64,000 nucleotides of DNA from Pedococcus_A sp963730585 (GTDB lineage: Bacteria; Actinomycetota; Actinomycetes; Actinomycetales; Dermatophilaceae): assembly GCA_963730585.1 (NCBI GenBank), contig CAVSSL010000012.1:124001-188000 (forward strand), written 5' to 3'. Shown one piece after another: positions 53,901-62,865 of this stretch. The first letter of the stretch is position 1. Each line of letters begins with the position of its first letter. Under the pieces are notes generated by a model. It was not told where the DNA came from and did no database searches. It saw only the letters and a program-made list of their open reading frames with translations. The position numbers and the translations under genes are program-made.

Positions 53901-54776
53901 GTGGCCGACGACGCCGTGGAGCGCGCGCACGAGGGCCGGCGGGTGGCACTGCGCGCCGCGTGGAGGCGCGCCCGCCCGGTGGTCGCCGTCGTCCTGGCCG
54001 CCCTGCTGTGGTGGCCCACCGGCTTCTGGGGCCTCGACGACTGGCTGCACGCGCCACTCCGGGCGATCGAGGGTGACGTCGTGGTGCTGTCGGCCACCGC
54101 GTCGGCGGCGGTGGTCGCCGCGCTCGTGGCGGCCCCGTGGCCGAGGTTGGCGGTCGTCGCCGGGTGCAGCGCCCTGACGTGGTGGCTGAGTGCGCCCGCG
54201 GTCGACACCGCGCCCGACGAGCGCGAGGTGCTCGTGCTCCTGCTCCTCGCCGCTGCCGTCGTCGGTGTGCTCGTCGGCCGCCGGGCCGGCCGCGGACCCC
54301 TCGCCTCCGCAACGGTGCTCGCCGTCGTGGCAGGCCTCACCCAGGCGACCTGGCCCACCGGTGCTGCGCTCGCGGTGGCCCTGGCGCTGCCGTTCGCCGT
54401 CGCCACGTGGGAGCGGGTGGCCCCGACGCTGTGGAGCGTCGCCGGCGTGCTCCTGCTGTGGCTGGCGGCCTCACTCGGGGCGCTGGCCCTGCGACACGGC
54501 TGGAACGTGCTGCACCCGCAGATGAACATCGGCTCCAAGCGTGGCGAGCTGCGCCTGGTGCTCGAGACCGCCTGGGACTTCCTGCGCACCCAGTGGCGCG
54601 GCGCCGCCACCGGCCTCCTCGAGGCGCACGTCGGCTGGTTCTGGGTCGCCGCCGTGCTCGCGGTGCTGCTCGTCCTGGGCCGGGTGGTCGCCGGACCGGT
54701 GCTCCGCAGGGTCGCCCCCGCCGGCCGCACCGGTCAGCCGACCGACCGCGTCACCAGTGGTGCGCCACGTCGATGA
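53901..54776 (+). CDS. Hypothetical multi-pass membrane protein
   Basis: A 291-residue hydrophobic protein with about seven helices (first near 24-44, RPVVAVVLAALLWWPTGFW) and a central soluble-looking loop HPQMNIGSKRGELRLVLETAWD near 210-232. I recognise no family. The start is GTG 53901, divergent from acsA. Its 3' end overlaps the convergent AMIN-like gene by 26 bases. Confidence 0.7.
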   Translation: MADDAVERAHEGRRVALRAAWRRARPVVAVVLAALLWWPTGFWGLDDWLHAPLRAIEGDVVVLSATASAAVVAALVAAPWPRLAVVAGCSALTWWLSAPAVDTAPDEREVLVLLLLAAAVVGVLVGRRAGRGPLASATVLAVVAGLTQATWPTGAALAVALALPFAVATWERVAPTLWSVAGVLLLWLAASLGALALRHGWNVLHPQMNIGSKRGELRLVLETAWDFLRTQWRGAATGLLEAHVGWFWVAAVLAVLLVLGRVVAGPVLRRVAPAGRTGQPTDRVTSGAPRR

Positions 54777-55308
54777 CGAGCCGGCTCGTCGTCGCGTCCT
54801 GCAGCGTGAAGACCCGGAAGGGCAGGCGTGCCCGCACCCCGAGCCCCAGGCTCGTCTGACCCTCGAAGCTGCTGTCCCACCGCACCTGGCGGAACGTCCG
54901 GTAGCCGGTGACGTCCACGACCTCCGCCCGGTTGGCCGGGGCGTAGCTCGCGGTGCCCTTCGGCGTGTAGGCCGGTGCGTTGACCGTGACCGACAGCTTC
55001 GCCCCGCCGCGCAGCGGGAGCGGCAGGCCGGACGCGGCACCGGTGAACGTGTTGACGTACCTCACCGTGTAGCCGGGGGCCTTGCCCTTGAGGTCGATCA
55101 CCAGCCGGTCGTAGCAGGTGTGCCGGCCGGAGCGGACGCCTGAGATCGGCCCGGCGACGGAGGTGGTCGAGGTCTTGGCGAGCGAGCCCCAGTGGATCCC
55201 GCAGTACGGCGCTGCCGTGGCCGTGGCGGAGGCGGCGGCCACCGGCAGGGTGCCGGCGACCAGTGCGACGAGGAGCGGTCGGACGACCGCCCGGGTGGTG
55301 GGTGCCAT
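54751..55308 (-). CDS. Secreted AMIN-like domain protein
   Basis: A 185-residue protein. Signal peptide (VVRPLLVALVAGTL, cut after TATA), then an AMIN-like beta domain: HTCYDRLVIDLKGKAPGYTVRYV is the usual central motif and TTSRLVIDVAHHW the end. Two Cys residues (YCGIHWG, HTCYDR) may form a disulfide. AMIN-type domains bind wall or envelope partners, but a role is not established. ATG 55308 has GGAGG upstream. Confidence 0.83.
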   Translation of the reverse strand: MAPTTRAVVRPLLVALVAGTLPVAAASATATAAPYCGIHWGSLAKTSTTSVAGPISGVRSGRHTCYDRLVIDLKGKAPGYTVRYVNTFTGAASGLPLPLRGGAKLSVTVNAPAYTPKGTASYAPANRAEVVDVTGYRTFRQVRWDSSFEGQTSLGLGVRARLPFRVFTLQDATTSRLVIDVAHHW

Positions 55309-55409
55309 GGTGTCCTCCCTTCGGACACTCCACAGACGTGGTGGGGCGGGGTCGGGTTGACGCCCGCTGCACGCGAGCCCCACCAACAGACGTGCCCGTC
55401 AACAGAAGA

Positions 55410-55450
55410 GGCGCGGTATGCCGGGTGGTGACCACCCGGCATACCGCGCC
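55410..55450. terminator. Perfect 20-base inverted repeat after actP, with GTATGCC
   Basis: GGCGCGGTATGCCGGGTGGT (55410-55429) is the exact complement of 55431-55450, with one base in the centre. It stands 21 bases after the actP stop on its transcribed side and should act as its terminator. The arms contain GTATGCC and GGCATAC. Confidence 0.85.
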
Positions 55451-55470
55451 GTCGTCGGTGCCTGTTGCGG

Positions 55471-57111
55471 CTAGTGCGCGACCGCCTTCTCGGCGCCGTG
55501 GCCGGTGAGGCTGCGCACCTCCATCTCGGCGAACTTCGCGTCGTTCGCCTTCTCGCTGCTGGTCACCGTGCCCAGCCAGCCGAGGAAGAAGGCCAGCGGG
55601 ATGGAGACGATGCCCGGGTTGTCGAGCGGGAACCAGTGGAAGTCCACGCCCTGCAGCATCGACAGCGACTTCCCGGTGGCCGGGTCGACCGGCTTGCCGG
55701 AGACCACCGGGCTGAAGACGATCAGCGTCACGGCGCTGATGAGGCCGCCGTAGAGGCTCCACAGGGCGCCGCGGGTGTTGAACCGCTTCCAGAACAGCGA
55801 GTACAGGATCGTCGGCAGGTTCGCGCTCGCGGCCACCGCGAAGGCGAGGGCGACGAGGAAGGCGATGTTCTGCCCGTTGGCGAAGATGCCGCCGATGATC
55901 GCCACGATGCCGATGACCACCGCGGTCATGCGGGCGACCCGCACCTCGGCGTCGGCCTCGACCTCGCCCCTCTTGATCACCTGCGCGTAGATGTCGTGGG
56001 CGAAGCTGGCGCTGGCCGTGATGGTCAGGCCGGCCACGACCGCCAGGATCGTCGCGAACGCGATCGCCGAGATCAGGCCGAGCAGCAGCTCACCACCGAG
56101 CTCGAAGGCCAGCAGTGGGGCCGCCGAGTTCGCCTTGCCGGGAGCGGCCTTGATGGCGTCGGGGCCGACCAGGGCGGCAGCGCCGTAGCCCAGGACGAGG
56201 CTGAGCAGGTAGAACCCGCCGATCAGCCAGATGGCCCACTCCACCGACTTCCGGGCCTCCTTGCTCGAGGGCACCGTGTAGAAGCGCATCAGCACGTGCG
56301 GCAGGCCGGCGGTGCCGAGCACCAGGGCCAGCGACAGGGAGATGAAGTCGACCTTGGTGAGGGTGGACTTGCCGTACTGCAGGCCCGGTCCGAGCAGCTT
56401 CTCGCCGGCGGCGGGCGAGTTGTCGACCGCGGCACCGAGCACGTTGGAGAGGCTGAAGCCGTACTTGCCGAGCACCCACACCGCCATGACGACGGTGCCG
56501 GCGAGCAGCAGGGTGGCCTTGACGATCTGCACCCACGTCGTGCCCTTCATGCCGCCGATGAGGACGTAGGCGATCATGATCGCGCCCACGACGGCGATCA
56601 CCAGCCGCTGGGCGCCGACGCCGTCCAGGCCGAGCAGCAGTGAGACCAGGCCACCGGCGCCGGCCATCTGGGCCAGCAGGTAGAAGAAGCTGACGACGAG
56701 CGTCGAGATGGCGGCCGCGGTGCGGACGGGCCGCTGGCGCAGCCGGAAGCTGAGCACGTCGGCCATGGTGAAACGGCCGGTGTTGCGCAGCAGCTCGGCC
56801 ACCAGCAGCAGGGCCACCAGCCACGCCACGAGGAAGCCGATGGAGTAGAGGAAGCCGTCGTAGCCGTTGAGGGCGATGGCGCCGGCGATGCCGAGGAAGC
56901 TCGCGGCCGACAGGTAGTCACCCGCGATGGCCACGCCGTTCTGGCGGCCGGTGAACGCGCGCCCGCCGGCGTAGTAGTCGGCCGCTGTGCTGTTGTTGCG
57001 CGCGGCGCGCAGCACGATGACGAGCGTGACGACGACGAACAGCGCGAAGATCGTGATGTTCAGGGCGGGGCTGCCGACGTTGGTCGCAGCCGGGACGACA
57101 AGGGCGTTCAC
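55471..57111 (-). CDS. actP: Cation/acetate symporter (SSS family)
   Basis: A 546-residue sodium:solute symporter with about 13 helices. Family segments AADYYAGGRAFTGRQNGVAI, then AGDYLSAASFLGIAG and KGTTWVQIVKATLLL resemble ActP/MctC acetate and short-chain monocarboxylate carriers. ATG 57111 overlaps the stop of the DUF485 gene (ATGA), the usual small partner gene of acetate permeases. Presumed substrate acetate, perhaps also propionate or pyruvate. Confidence 0.92.
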   Translation of the reverse strand: MNALVVPAATNVGSPALNITIFALFVVVTLVIVLRAARNNSTAADYYAGGRAFTGRQNGVAIAGDYLSAASFLGIAGAIALNGYDGFLYSIGFLVAWLVALLLVAELLRNTGRFTMADVLSFRLRQRPVRTAAAISTLVVSFFYLLAQMAGAGGLVSLLLGLDGVGAQRLVIAVVGAIMIAYVLIGGMKGTTWVQIVKATLLLAGTVVMAVWVLGKYGFSLSNVLGAAVDNSPAAGEKLLGPGLQYGKSTLTKVDFISLSLALVLGTAGLPHVLMRFYTVPSSKEARKSVEWAIWLIGGFYLLSLVLGYGAAALVGPDAIKAAPGKANSAAPLLAFELGGELLLGLISAIAFATILAVVAGLTITASASFAHDIYAQVIKRGEVEADAEVRVARMTAVVIGIVAIIGGIFANGQNIAFLVALAFAVAASANLPTILYSLFWKRFNTRGALWSLYGGLISAVTLIVFSPVVSGKPVDPATGKSLSMLQGVDFHWFPLDNPGIVSIPLAFFLGWLGTVTSSEKANDAKFAEMEVRSLTGHGAEKAVAH

Positions 57112-57443
57112 GGACGGCCTCCTTCAAGACGGTCGTGCAGCGCCTCGGCGCGCGGGTCGAACTCGCGGTCGGCCCACCGCACGTAGAGGACCGTGATGGC
57201 GAACGTCGAGATGAACTGGCCGAAGCCGAAGAGCAGGCCGACGTTGATCTCGCCCCACACCTTCTGCGACATGAAGTCCGGGGCGAACGCCGCCAGCAGG
57301 ACGTAGAGGAAGTACCACGCCAGGAACAGCGCGGTCATGGGAAAGACAAACCTGCGGAACCGTCGACGCAGGTCACCGAACTCCTCGGTGCGCTGCATCT
57401 GCATGTACTCGGTTCCGGCGTGTTCGCGAGCCTCGTTGCTCAC
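57108..57443 (-). CDS. DUF485 small membrane protein
   Basis: A 111-residue protein with two helices (FPMTALFLAWYFLYVLLAAFA and the second near 70-92, FGFGQFISTFAITVLY) and a charged C-terminus. DUF485 proteins are encoded just before actP in many bacteria and are thought to help the permease. GTG 57443 has GGAGG six bases upstream. Coupled to actP by a 4-base overlap. Confidence 0.9.
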   Translation of the reverse strand: MSNEAREHAGTEYMQMQRTEEFGDLRRRFRRFVFPMTALFLAWYFLYVLLAAFAPDFMSQKVWGEINVGLLFGFGQFISTFAITVLYVRWADREFDPRAEALHDRLEGGRP

Positions 57444-57561
57444 TGTGCACCTCCGTGGCCTGACGCGGGCGGCTCCCGCGGCTGAGGCCACTGTCGCGAG
57501 TCCGTATGCCGCGCAGAAGAGCAGGCGCGCGGGTGCGCGCCGGGTGGGCGGTCACCGTAGG

Positions 57562-57577
57562 TGTGTGGCGCGTCACA
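57562..57577 (-). promoter_or_regulatory. Candidate Crp/GlxR site upstream of DUF485-actP
   Basis: TGTGTGGCGCGTCACA fits the actinobacterial Crp/GlxR consensus TGTGA-N6-TCACA except one base in the left arm. It is palindromic in GTGTG-N6-CACAC and lies about 120 bases before the DUF485 start. Acetate genes are known Crp/GlxR targets in Corynebacterium and M. tuberculosis. Binding here is inference. Confidence 0.45.
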
Positions 57578-57648
57578 CTGCGCCGAACGGTCGGGTGGCT
57601 GCGACCAGCGGTCATGCCGTCGGGCGGTGGGGCGGACGGCAGGCCTGG

Positions 57649-59193
57649 TCAGCGGTGGCGGGGGCTGCGCTCGAGCTGCAGGTCCTCGGGGCTGTGCAGC
57701 CGCACCATGGTGCGCGAGGTGTTCCGGGGGATGTGGCCGGGCGTCGCGAGGGAGACGATGACCGCGACCGTGAAGGCGATGGGGATGGTCCATGCCGCAG
57801 GCTGCCCGAGCAGGGCGCCCGGCCAGCCGTCGATGGGGCCGGCCAGCATCGTCACGAGCACGGCGCCGGCGGCGAGGAACCCGCCGGAGAGCAGACCGGC
57901 CGCCGCCCCCACGGTGCTGAGGCCGCGCCACCACGACCCGAGCACGAGCAGGGGGCAGAACGTCGATCCGGCCACGGCGAACGCGAGCCCGACCGTGGTC
58001 GCGAGGCCGATGGGCTCGACGAACCGCGCCGCGGCATACGGCACCACCATGGCGAGCACGGTGGCGAGCCGGAACCCCTGCACGACGGTGGCGTCCTCGC
58101 CGGTGATCCGGCCGAGCCGCCCGCGCAGCACGTCCTGGTCGAGCACGCCGGCCACCGACATGGTCAGGCCGGAGGCGGTCGAGAGGAAGGCGGCGAAGGC
58201 GCCGCCGGCGAGCACCGCGGACAGCACCTCGCCCAGGCTGCCCGGCACCACGGCCTCCGGCAGGGCCAGGACGATCGAGTCGGCGCGCAGGCCCTCGGGC
58301 AGCTGCGGGAGGTAGACCCGCCCGAGCACGCCGTAGACCGGGGGGAAGAGGTAGAAGAGGCCCAGCAGCGCCACCACGGTGAGCGTCGTGCGACGGGCGG
58401 CCCGCCCGTCGGGGTTGGTGTAGAAGCGCACCAGCACGTGGGGCAGGCCCATGGTGCCGAGCGCCAGCGCGAGCAGGGTGCTGTAGGTGGCGTAGACCGG
58501 GTGGTCCTGGCCGCCGAAGCCGCTGAGCGGCTGCGCCCAGTCGACCGCGGTGCCGCCGGTGAGCTGCGGCCCGGGACGGCCGTCGCCCAGCCACACCGCC
58601 AGCAGGACGAACGCGGGGATGGCGATGGCGGTGAGCTTGAGCCAGTACTGCATCGCCTGCACCAGGGTGATCGAGCGCATGCCGCCGGCCGCCACGTTGG
58701 CGATGACGACCACGACCACGACCAGGCTGCCGACCCAGGGCGGCGCCCCGGTCACCACCCGCAGCGCCAGGCCGGCGCCCTGCAGCTGGGGCAGCAGGTA
58801 GAGCCAGCCGATGCCGACGACGAGCAGCGACGAGAGCAGCCGGATGCGGCTGCTCTCGAGCCTCGCCTCGGCGAAGTCGGGCAGCGTGTAGGCGCCCGAG
58901 CGGCGCAGGGGCGCGGCGACCAGCACGAGCAGGACGACGTAGCCGACGGTGTAGCCCACGGGGAACCACAGCATGTCGAGGCCGCTGGAGTAGACCAGCC
59001 CGGCGATGCCGAGGAAGCTTGCGGCAGAGAGGTACTCACCCCCGATGGCGCTCGCGTTGCGGTAGGGGGTGACGGTGCGGCCCGCGACGTAGAAGTCGCT
59101 GGTGGTGCGCGAGAGCCGCAGACCGAACGCGCCGACCCCGAGGGTGACCAGGCACACCAGCACGATCGCGGTGACGCCGTAGACCGAGTTCAC
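57649..59193 (-). CDS. Second SSS-family symporter
   Basis: A 514-residue sodium:solute symporter, about 13 helices, with TSDFYVAGRTVTPYRNASAIG and GGEYLSAASFLGIAGLVYSS. It is related to ActP but has its own small partner gene (59190) overlapping its start by 4 bases (ATGA). The substrate is probably a small monocarboxylate; the neighbouring LytTR regulator suggests it may be a pyruvate/acetate carrier under two-component control, as in the BtsSR/YpdAB systems. That comparison is inference. Confidence 0.88.
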   Translation of the reverse strand: MNSVYGVTAIVLVCLVTLGVGAFGLRLSRTTSDFYVAGRTVTPYRNASAIGGEYLSAASFLGIAGLVYSSGLDMLWFPVGYTVGYVVLLVLVAAPLRRSGAYTLPDFAEARLESSRIRLLSSLLVVGIGWLYLLPQLQGAGLALRVVTGAPPWVGSLVVVVVVIANVAAGGMRSITLVQAMQYWLKLTAIAIPAFVLLAVWLGDGRPGPQLTGGTAVDWAQPLSGFGGQDHPVYATYSTLLALALGTMGLPHVLVRFYTNPDGRAARRTTLTVVALLGLFYLFPPVYGVLGRVYLPQLPEGLRADSIVLALPEAVVPGSLGEVLSAVLAGGAFAAFLSTASGLTMSVAGVLDQDVLRGRLGRITGEDATVVQGFRLATVLAMVVPYAAARFVEPIGLATTVGLAFAVAGSTFCPLLVLGSWWRGLSTVGAAAGLLSGGFLAAGAVLVTMLAGPIDGWPGALLGQPAAWTIPIAFTVAVIVSLATPGHIPRNTSRTMVRLHSPEDLQLERSPRHR

Positions 59194-59606
59194 CGGCGCC
59201 CCACCACCTGGCTGAACTCGCGCTCGATGCGCTCGGACTGCCGCACGTAGTAGCGCGCGACGAGCAGGGCCACGGGGTAGACCAGCACGCCCAGGACGAG
59301 CCAGGGGAAGGGCACGCCGGCGATCTCGAGCGTGCGGGTGTCGGGCACCAGCAGGAACAGCAGCGGCAGGCCGCCGAGGCCGACCGCACCGAAGAGCAGG
59401 ACCCGCATCGCCAGCCGCAGCTGGGCCGACATGAGCCCCGCCATGTAGACCTCGCCGAGGTCGGTCTGCTCGTCGAGGTCGCGGGTCAGCGGCCGCTGGT
59501 CACGGCGCGTGGCGGCGCCCCGGCGCGAGCTGGTGACCCGGACCCTCGGGGGACGGCCGAGCCGGTCGGGCTGGTCGGCGGGCTCCGCGGCCCTCCCCGG
59601 GCTCAT
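59190..59606 (-). CDS. Small membrane protein coupled to the SSS symporter
   Basis: A 138-residue protein. A charged, Arg-rich N-terminal third is followed by two helices (LAMRVLLFGAVGLGGLPLLFLLV and VPFPWLVLGVLVYPVALLVA) and QSERIEREFSQVVGRR. The layout resembles DUF485/DUF4212-type symporter partners, though I do not see a clear family match. It overlaps both neighbours by 4 bases, so regulator, partner and symporter are one translational unit. Start ATG 59606. Confidence 0.78.
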   Translation of the reverse strand: MSPGRAAEPADQPDRLGRPPRVRVTSSRRGAATRRDQRPLTRDLDEQTDLGEVYMAGLMSAQLRLAMRVLLFGAVGLGGLPLLFLLVPDTRTLEIAGVPFPWLVLGVLVYPVALLVARYYVRQSERIEREFSQVVGRR

Positions 59607-60418
59607 GACGCCGAGGGTCGGGGGGCGCGCAGCAGCCGGTCGCGCAGCTCGCGGGTGTGCCGGCGGCTCACCTGGAGCTCGGCTCCTTCGAGCACGACCG
59701 TGCACCGGCCGTGCTCCATGCGGACCTCGCGCACGTGCGGCAGGGCGACGAGCGTGCTGCGGTGGATGCGCACGAAACCGGCTGGGCCCCAACGCTCCTC
59801 GAGCGTGGTGAGGGGAATGCGCACGAGGTGGGACCCGGTGTCGGTGTGCAGGCGCGCGTAGTCGCCCTGCGCCTGCGCGTAGCGGATCTGGCTGCGGGAG
59901 ATGAAGCGGGTGACACCGCCGAGCTCGACGGGGATCGTCTCGTCCTCGGGCTGCGCGCCGGCGCTCGCCTCCGGGGCCTCGGCGGCGCCCTCGACGACGC
60001 GGCGCACCGCCTCGGCCAGGCGGTCGGCGCGCACGGGCTTCATCACGTAGTCGGTGGCGTCGACGGCGAAGGCGTCGACCGCGTGCTCGTCGTAGGCGGT
60101 GACGAAGACGATCTTGGGACGCTGCGCGAACCGCGCGATGACCCGGGCGAGGTCCATGCCGTTCAGGCCCGGCATGTTGATGTCGCTGAAGACGACGTCG
60201 ACGGGGCCCTCCTCGAGGGCCCTCAGCGCCTCGGTGCCGCTGCTCGCCGTGCGCAGCTCGCCGATGCGGTCGTCCTGCCGCAGCAGCCAGCTGAGCTCCT
60301 CGAGTGCGGGCAGCTCGTCGTCGACGACGAGGGCGCGCAGGCGGGCACCGCCCGCCCCGCCGTCGCTGGCGGGGTCGGGGCGGCGCTCACGGGGGAAACC
60401 CGGTCCGGCGCTCGCCAC
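59603..60418 (-). CDS. LytTR-family response regulator
   Basis: A 271-residue regulator. A receiver domain (residues 28-145: ALVVDDELPALEELSWLL, phosphoacceptor Asp in VVFSDINMPGLNG, VTAYDEHAVDAFAV) is joined to a C-terminal LytTR DNA-binding domain (about 165-265, IRYAQAQGDYARLHTDTG, FVRIHRSTLVAL). It should pair with the LytS-type kinase at 63373. It is cotranscribed with the symporter genes downstream and probably controls them. Start at 60418 (GTG), with about 27 disordered residues first. Confidence 0.92.
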   Translation of the reverse strand: MASAGPGFPRERRPDPASDGGAGGARLRALVVDDELPALEELSWLLRQDDRIGELRTASSGTEALRALEEGPVDVVFSDINMPGLNGMDLARVIARFAQRPKIVFVTAYDEHAVDAFAVDATDYVMKPVRADRLAEAVRRVVEGAAEAPEASAGAQPEDETIPVELGGVTRFISRSQIRYAQAQGDYARLHTDTGSHLVRIPLTTLEERWGPAGFVRIHRSTLVALPHVREVRMEHGRCTVVLEGAELQVSRRHTRELRDRLLRAPRPSAS

Positions 60419-60452
60419 AGGGGGAGCCTACGACGAGCGCCGGGCGCGACGG

Positions 60453-60482
60453 GTCAGACCCGGCGGTGTCAGACCCGGCGGT
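60453..60482 (-). repeat. 15-base tandem repeat between MFS and LytTR genes
   Basis: GTCAGACCCGGCGGT occurs twice in tandem (60453-60467, 60468-60482) and a partial third copy carries the MFS stop codon. It fills most of the 65-base gap. Probable slippage product; no promoter is evident in it. Confidence 0.8.
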
Positions 60483-60483
60483 G

Positions 60484-62179
60484 TCAGGCCCGCTCGGCGG
60501 TGCGGGCGGCGCGGTCCTCGCGCGAGAAGAGCTCGACCTCGGCGGCCTCGCCCAGGTCCGGCACCGCGGCGCTCGCGGCGGCCGCCGACTCCTGGGCCTC
60601 GGTGAGGTGCACCGAGGTGCGCAGCGGCACCTCCTTGATGAGCGCCACCGCGGCCAGGGCGACCAGCGAGATGATCGCGGCGACCACGAAGATGTGACCG
60701 GTCGCGTCGGCGTACGAGGCCCGCACCAGCTGGGCGATGGGGGTCAGGGAGGGCGTCGATGTCGAGGCTGGCGCCCGCCGCGCCGCCGCCGGTCGGCCTC
60801 ACGCCCATGGCGGCCAGGCCCTCGGCGATCCCGTCCTTGACCCGGGTGGCGAGCACGGCGCCGAGCACCGAGACTCCCACGGCACCGCCGAGGGTCCGGA
60901 AGAACGACACGGTGGCCGACGTCGCGCCGACCTGCGAGACGTCGACGGTGTTCTGGACCGCGAGCATGAGGTTCTGCATGAGGCAGCCCATGCCCAGGCC
61001 CATGAGGCCCATGAAGACGCTGGCCTCCCAGATGGGGGTGGCGTGGTCGAGCGCGCCCAGGCCCCCGAGCCCGGCCGTCAGCAGCACGCCACCGATGACG
61101 AGGAAGGCCTTCCAGCGGCCGGTGCGCGTGATGATCTGGCCGGCCACCGTCGCGGCGACGAAGGAGCCCAGCATGACCGGCATGGTGAGCAGCCCCGCCT
61201 CGGTCGGCGAGTAGTCGCGGGCGACCTGGAGGTACTGCGTGAGGAAGACCGAGCCGCCGAACATCGCGGTGCCGACGGAGATGCTGGCGATGATGACCAG
61301 CACGGCGGTGCGGTTGCCCAGCACGCGCAGCGGGACCAGCGGCTCGGGGTGGCGCAGCTCGACGACGGTGGCGAGCGCGAGCAGCACGAGCGACGACCCG
61401 AGGTAGGCGGCGGTCTGCCACGACACCCAGGCGAAGTCGTGGCCGGCGAAGGTCACCCACAGCAGGGGCAGGCTGGCGCCACCGGAGATGAGCACCGCAC
61501 CGAGGTAGTCGAACTGGATCCGGCGCTTGACGGTGGGCAGGTGGAGGGTCTTCTGCAGCAGCACCAGGGAGACGACGGCGAGCGGGATGCACAGGTAGAA
61601 GGTCCACCGCCAGCCGAGCCAGGAGGTGTCGACGATGAGGCCGCCGAGCAGCGGGCCGCTGACGGTGCTGACCGCCATGACGGCACCCATGTAGCCGCCG
61701 TACCGCCCGCGCTCCCGCGGGGCGACGATCGCGCCCATGATCGACTGCGCGAGCGCGGTCAGCCCGCCCATGCCGAGGCCCTGGAGCACCCGGGCGCCGA
61801 TGAGCAGGGGCACGGTGTGCGCCATGCCGGCGACGACGGAGCCCAGCACGAAGACGACGATCGAGAGCTGGACCAGGACCTTCTTGCTGGCCAGGTCGGA
61901 GAGCTTGCCCCAGATGGGGGTGCTGACCGTGGTCGCGAGCAGGGACGCGGTGATGATCCACGTGTACTGGCTCTGGGTGCCCTTGAGGTCGGCCAGGATC
62001 GTGGGCAGGGCGGTCGAGACGATGGTCGACGACAGCATCGCGGTGAACAGTGCTGCCATCAGGCCGGTCATGGCCTCGAGCACCTCGCGGTGCGACATCG
62101 GGGCAGTGTTCGGTCCGGCGGCTCCCGGCGGTTCGGTCACCGGCGACGACGTCCGGGGCTGGGGCGGGGCGGCGGTCAT
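60484..62179 (-). pseudogene. MFS drug exporter (DHA2, 14 helices), frameshift near 60745
   Basis: A DHA2/EmrB-type multidrug exporter of about 565 residues once the frame is joined. MTGLMAALFTAMLSSTIVSTALPTI opens helix 1, motif A is GKLSDLASKKV, and motif C is GPLLGGLI. The frame is lost after SLDIDAL; one missing base at 60741-60755 restores LTPIAQLVRASYADATGHIF and a last helix. The ATG start at 62179 overlaps the MarR gene stop (ATGA). It is likely repressed by that MarR protein. Substrate unknown. Confidence 0.85.
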
Positions 62180-62676
62180 GCGGTCACCTTCTGTGGTGCA
62201 GGGATCGGGTTGGGGGCCGTGCGGAAGGCGTCGCCCTGCCGGGCGATCACCTTCTCGACGCGGGTGAGAGCGGTGGTGGCGGTGCGGATCTCCTCGTCGT
62301 CCCAGTCGGCGACGGCGTCGACGAAGAGCCGGATGTGCTCGGCGTGCTGCTCCTCGAGCGTCTGCCGCCCGAGGTCGGAGAGGGTGAGGACCCAGGCACG
62401 GGCGTCCCCGGCGTCGTGCCGCCGTTCGACCAGGCCCGCCTGCTCCAGCGGCACCAGGGCCCGGGAGATCACGGAGGGGCTGACGCCGAGGGCGGTGGCG
62501 AGGTCACCGGGGCGGGCGTCCCGTTGCGAGAGGCACTTCAGCGCGGCATACGGGGTGCCGCTGGGGCCGAGGGCCTGGGTCCGGCGGTGTCCCACGGAAC
62601 GTGAGGTGCGGACCAGGTCGATGACGGCGGAGAGGAGGGCGGCGGCCTCCTCGGTGCGGGAAGCATCGGCGGACAT
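62176..62676 (-). CDS. MarR-family repressor of the MFS exporter
   Basis: A 166-residue winged-helix protein. The recognition part is PGDLATALGVSPSVISRALVPLEQAGLVERR, the wing DAGDARAWVLTLSDLGRQ. Start ATG 62676 has AAGGAGCT upstream; earlier starts add a non-conserved peptide. It is the first gene of the unit with the exporter. Two GTTGC-N5-GCAAC boxes over its promoter are the expected autorepression sites. Confidence 0.92.
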   Translation of the reverse strand: MSADASRTEEAAALLSAVIDLVRTSRSVGHRRTQALGPSGTPYAALKCLSQRDARPGDLATALGVSPSVISRALVPLEQAGLVERRHDAGDARAWVLTLSDLGRQTLEEQHAEHIRLFVDAVADWDDEEIRTATTALTRVEKVIARQGDAFRTAPNPIPAPQKVTA

Positions 62677-62688
62677 GGAGCTCCTTTG

Positions 62689-62731
62689 GTTGCAGTAAGC
62701 AACTATAAAGAAGATGGTTGCCATATGCAAC
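62689..62731 (-). promoter_or_regulatory. MarR promoter with two operator boxes
   Basis: On the minus strand, -35 TTGCAT (62725-62730) and -10 TATAGT (62702-62707) are 17 bases apart, a strong promoter. GTTGC-N5-GCAAC occurs at 62717-62731, over the -35, and at 62689-62703, just after the -10. Centre spacing is 28 bases. The AAGGAG site follows at once. A dimer on each box would block polymerase. Confidence 0.8.
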
Positions 62732-62865
62732 TAACCCATGGCGCTTACGACTTCTGGCCATCGACGCGGCATACGAGGGCGTAAGGAGGCCGAGAAAGCG
62801 AGTGAGCGGCCAGAGGTCGCGGGCCAGAGGCCGGTATGCCGCCCGCGCGAGGTGCGCGGCGGGCG

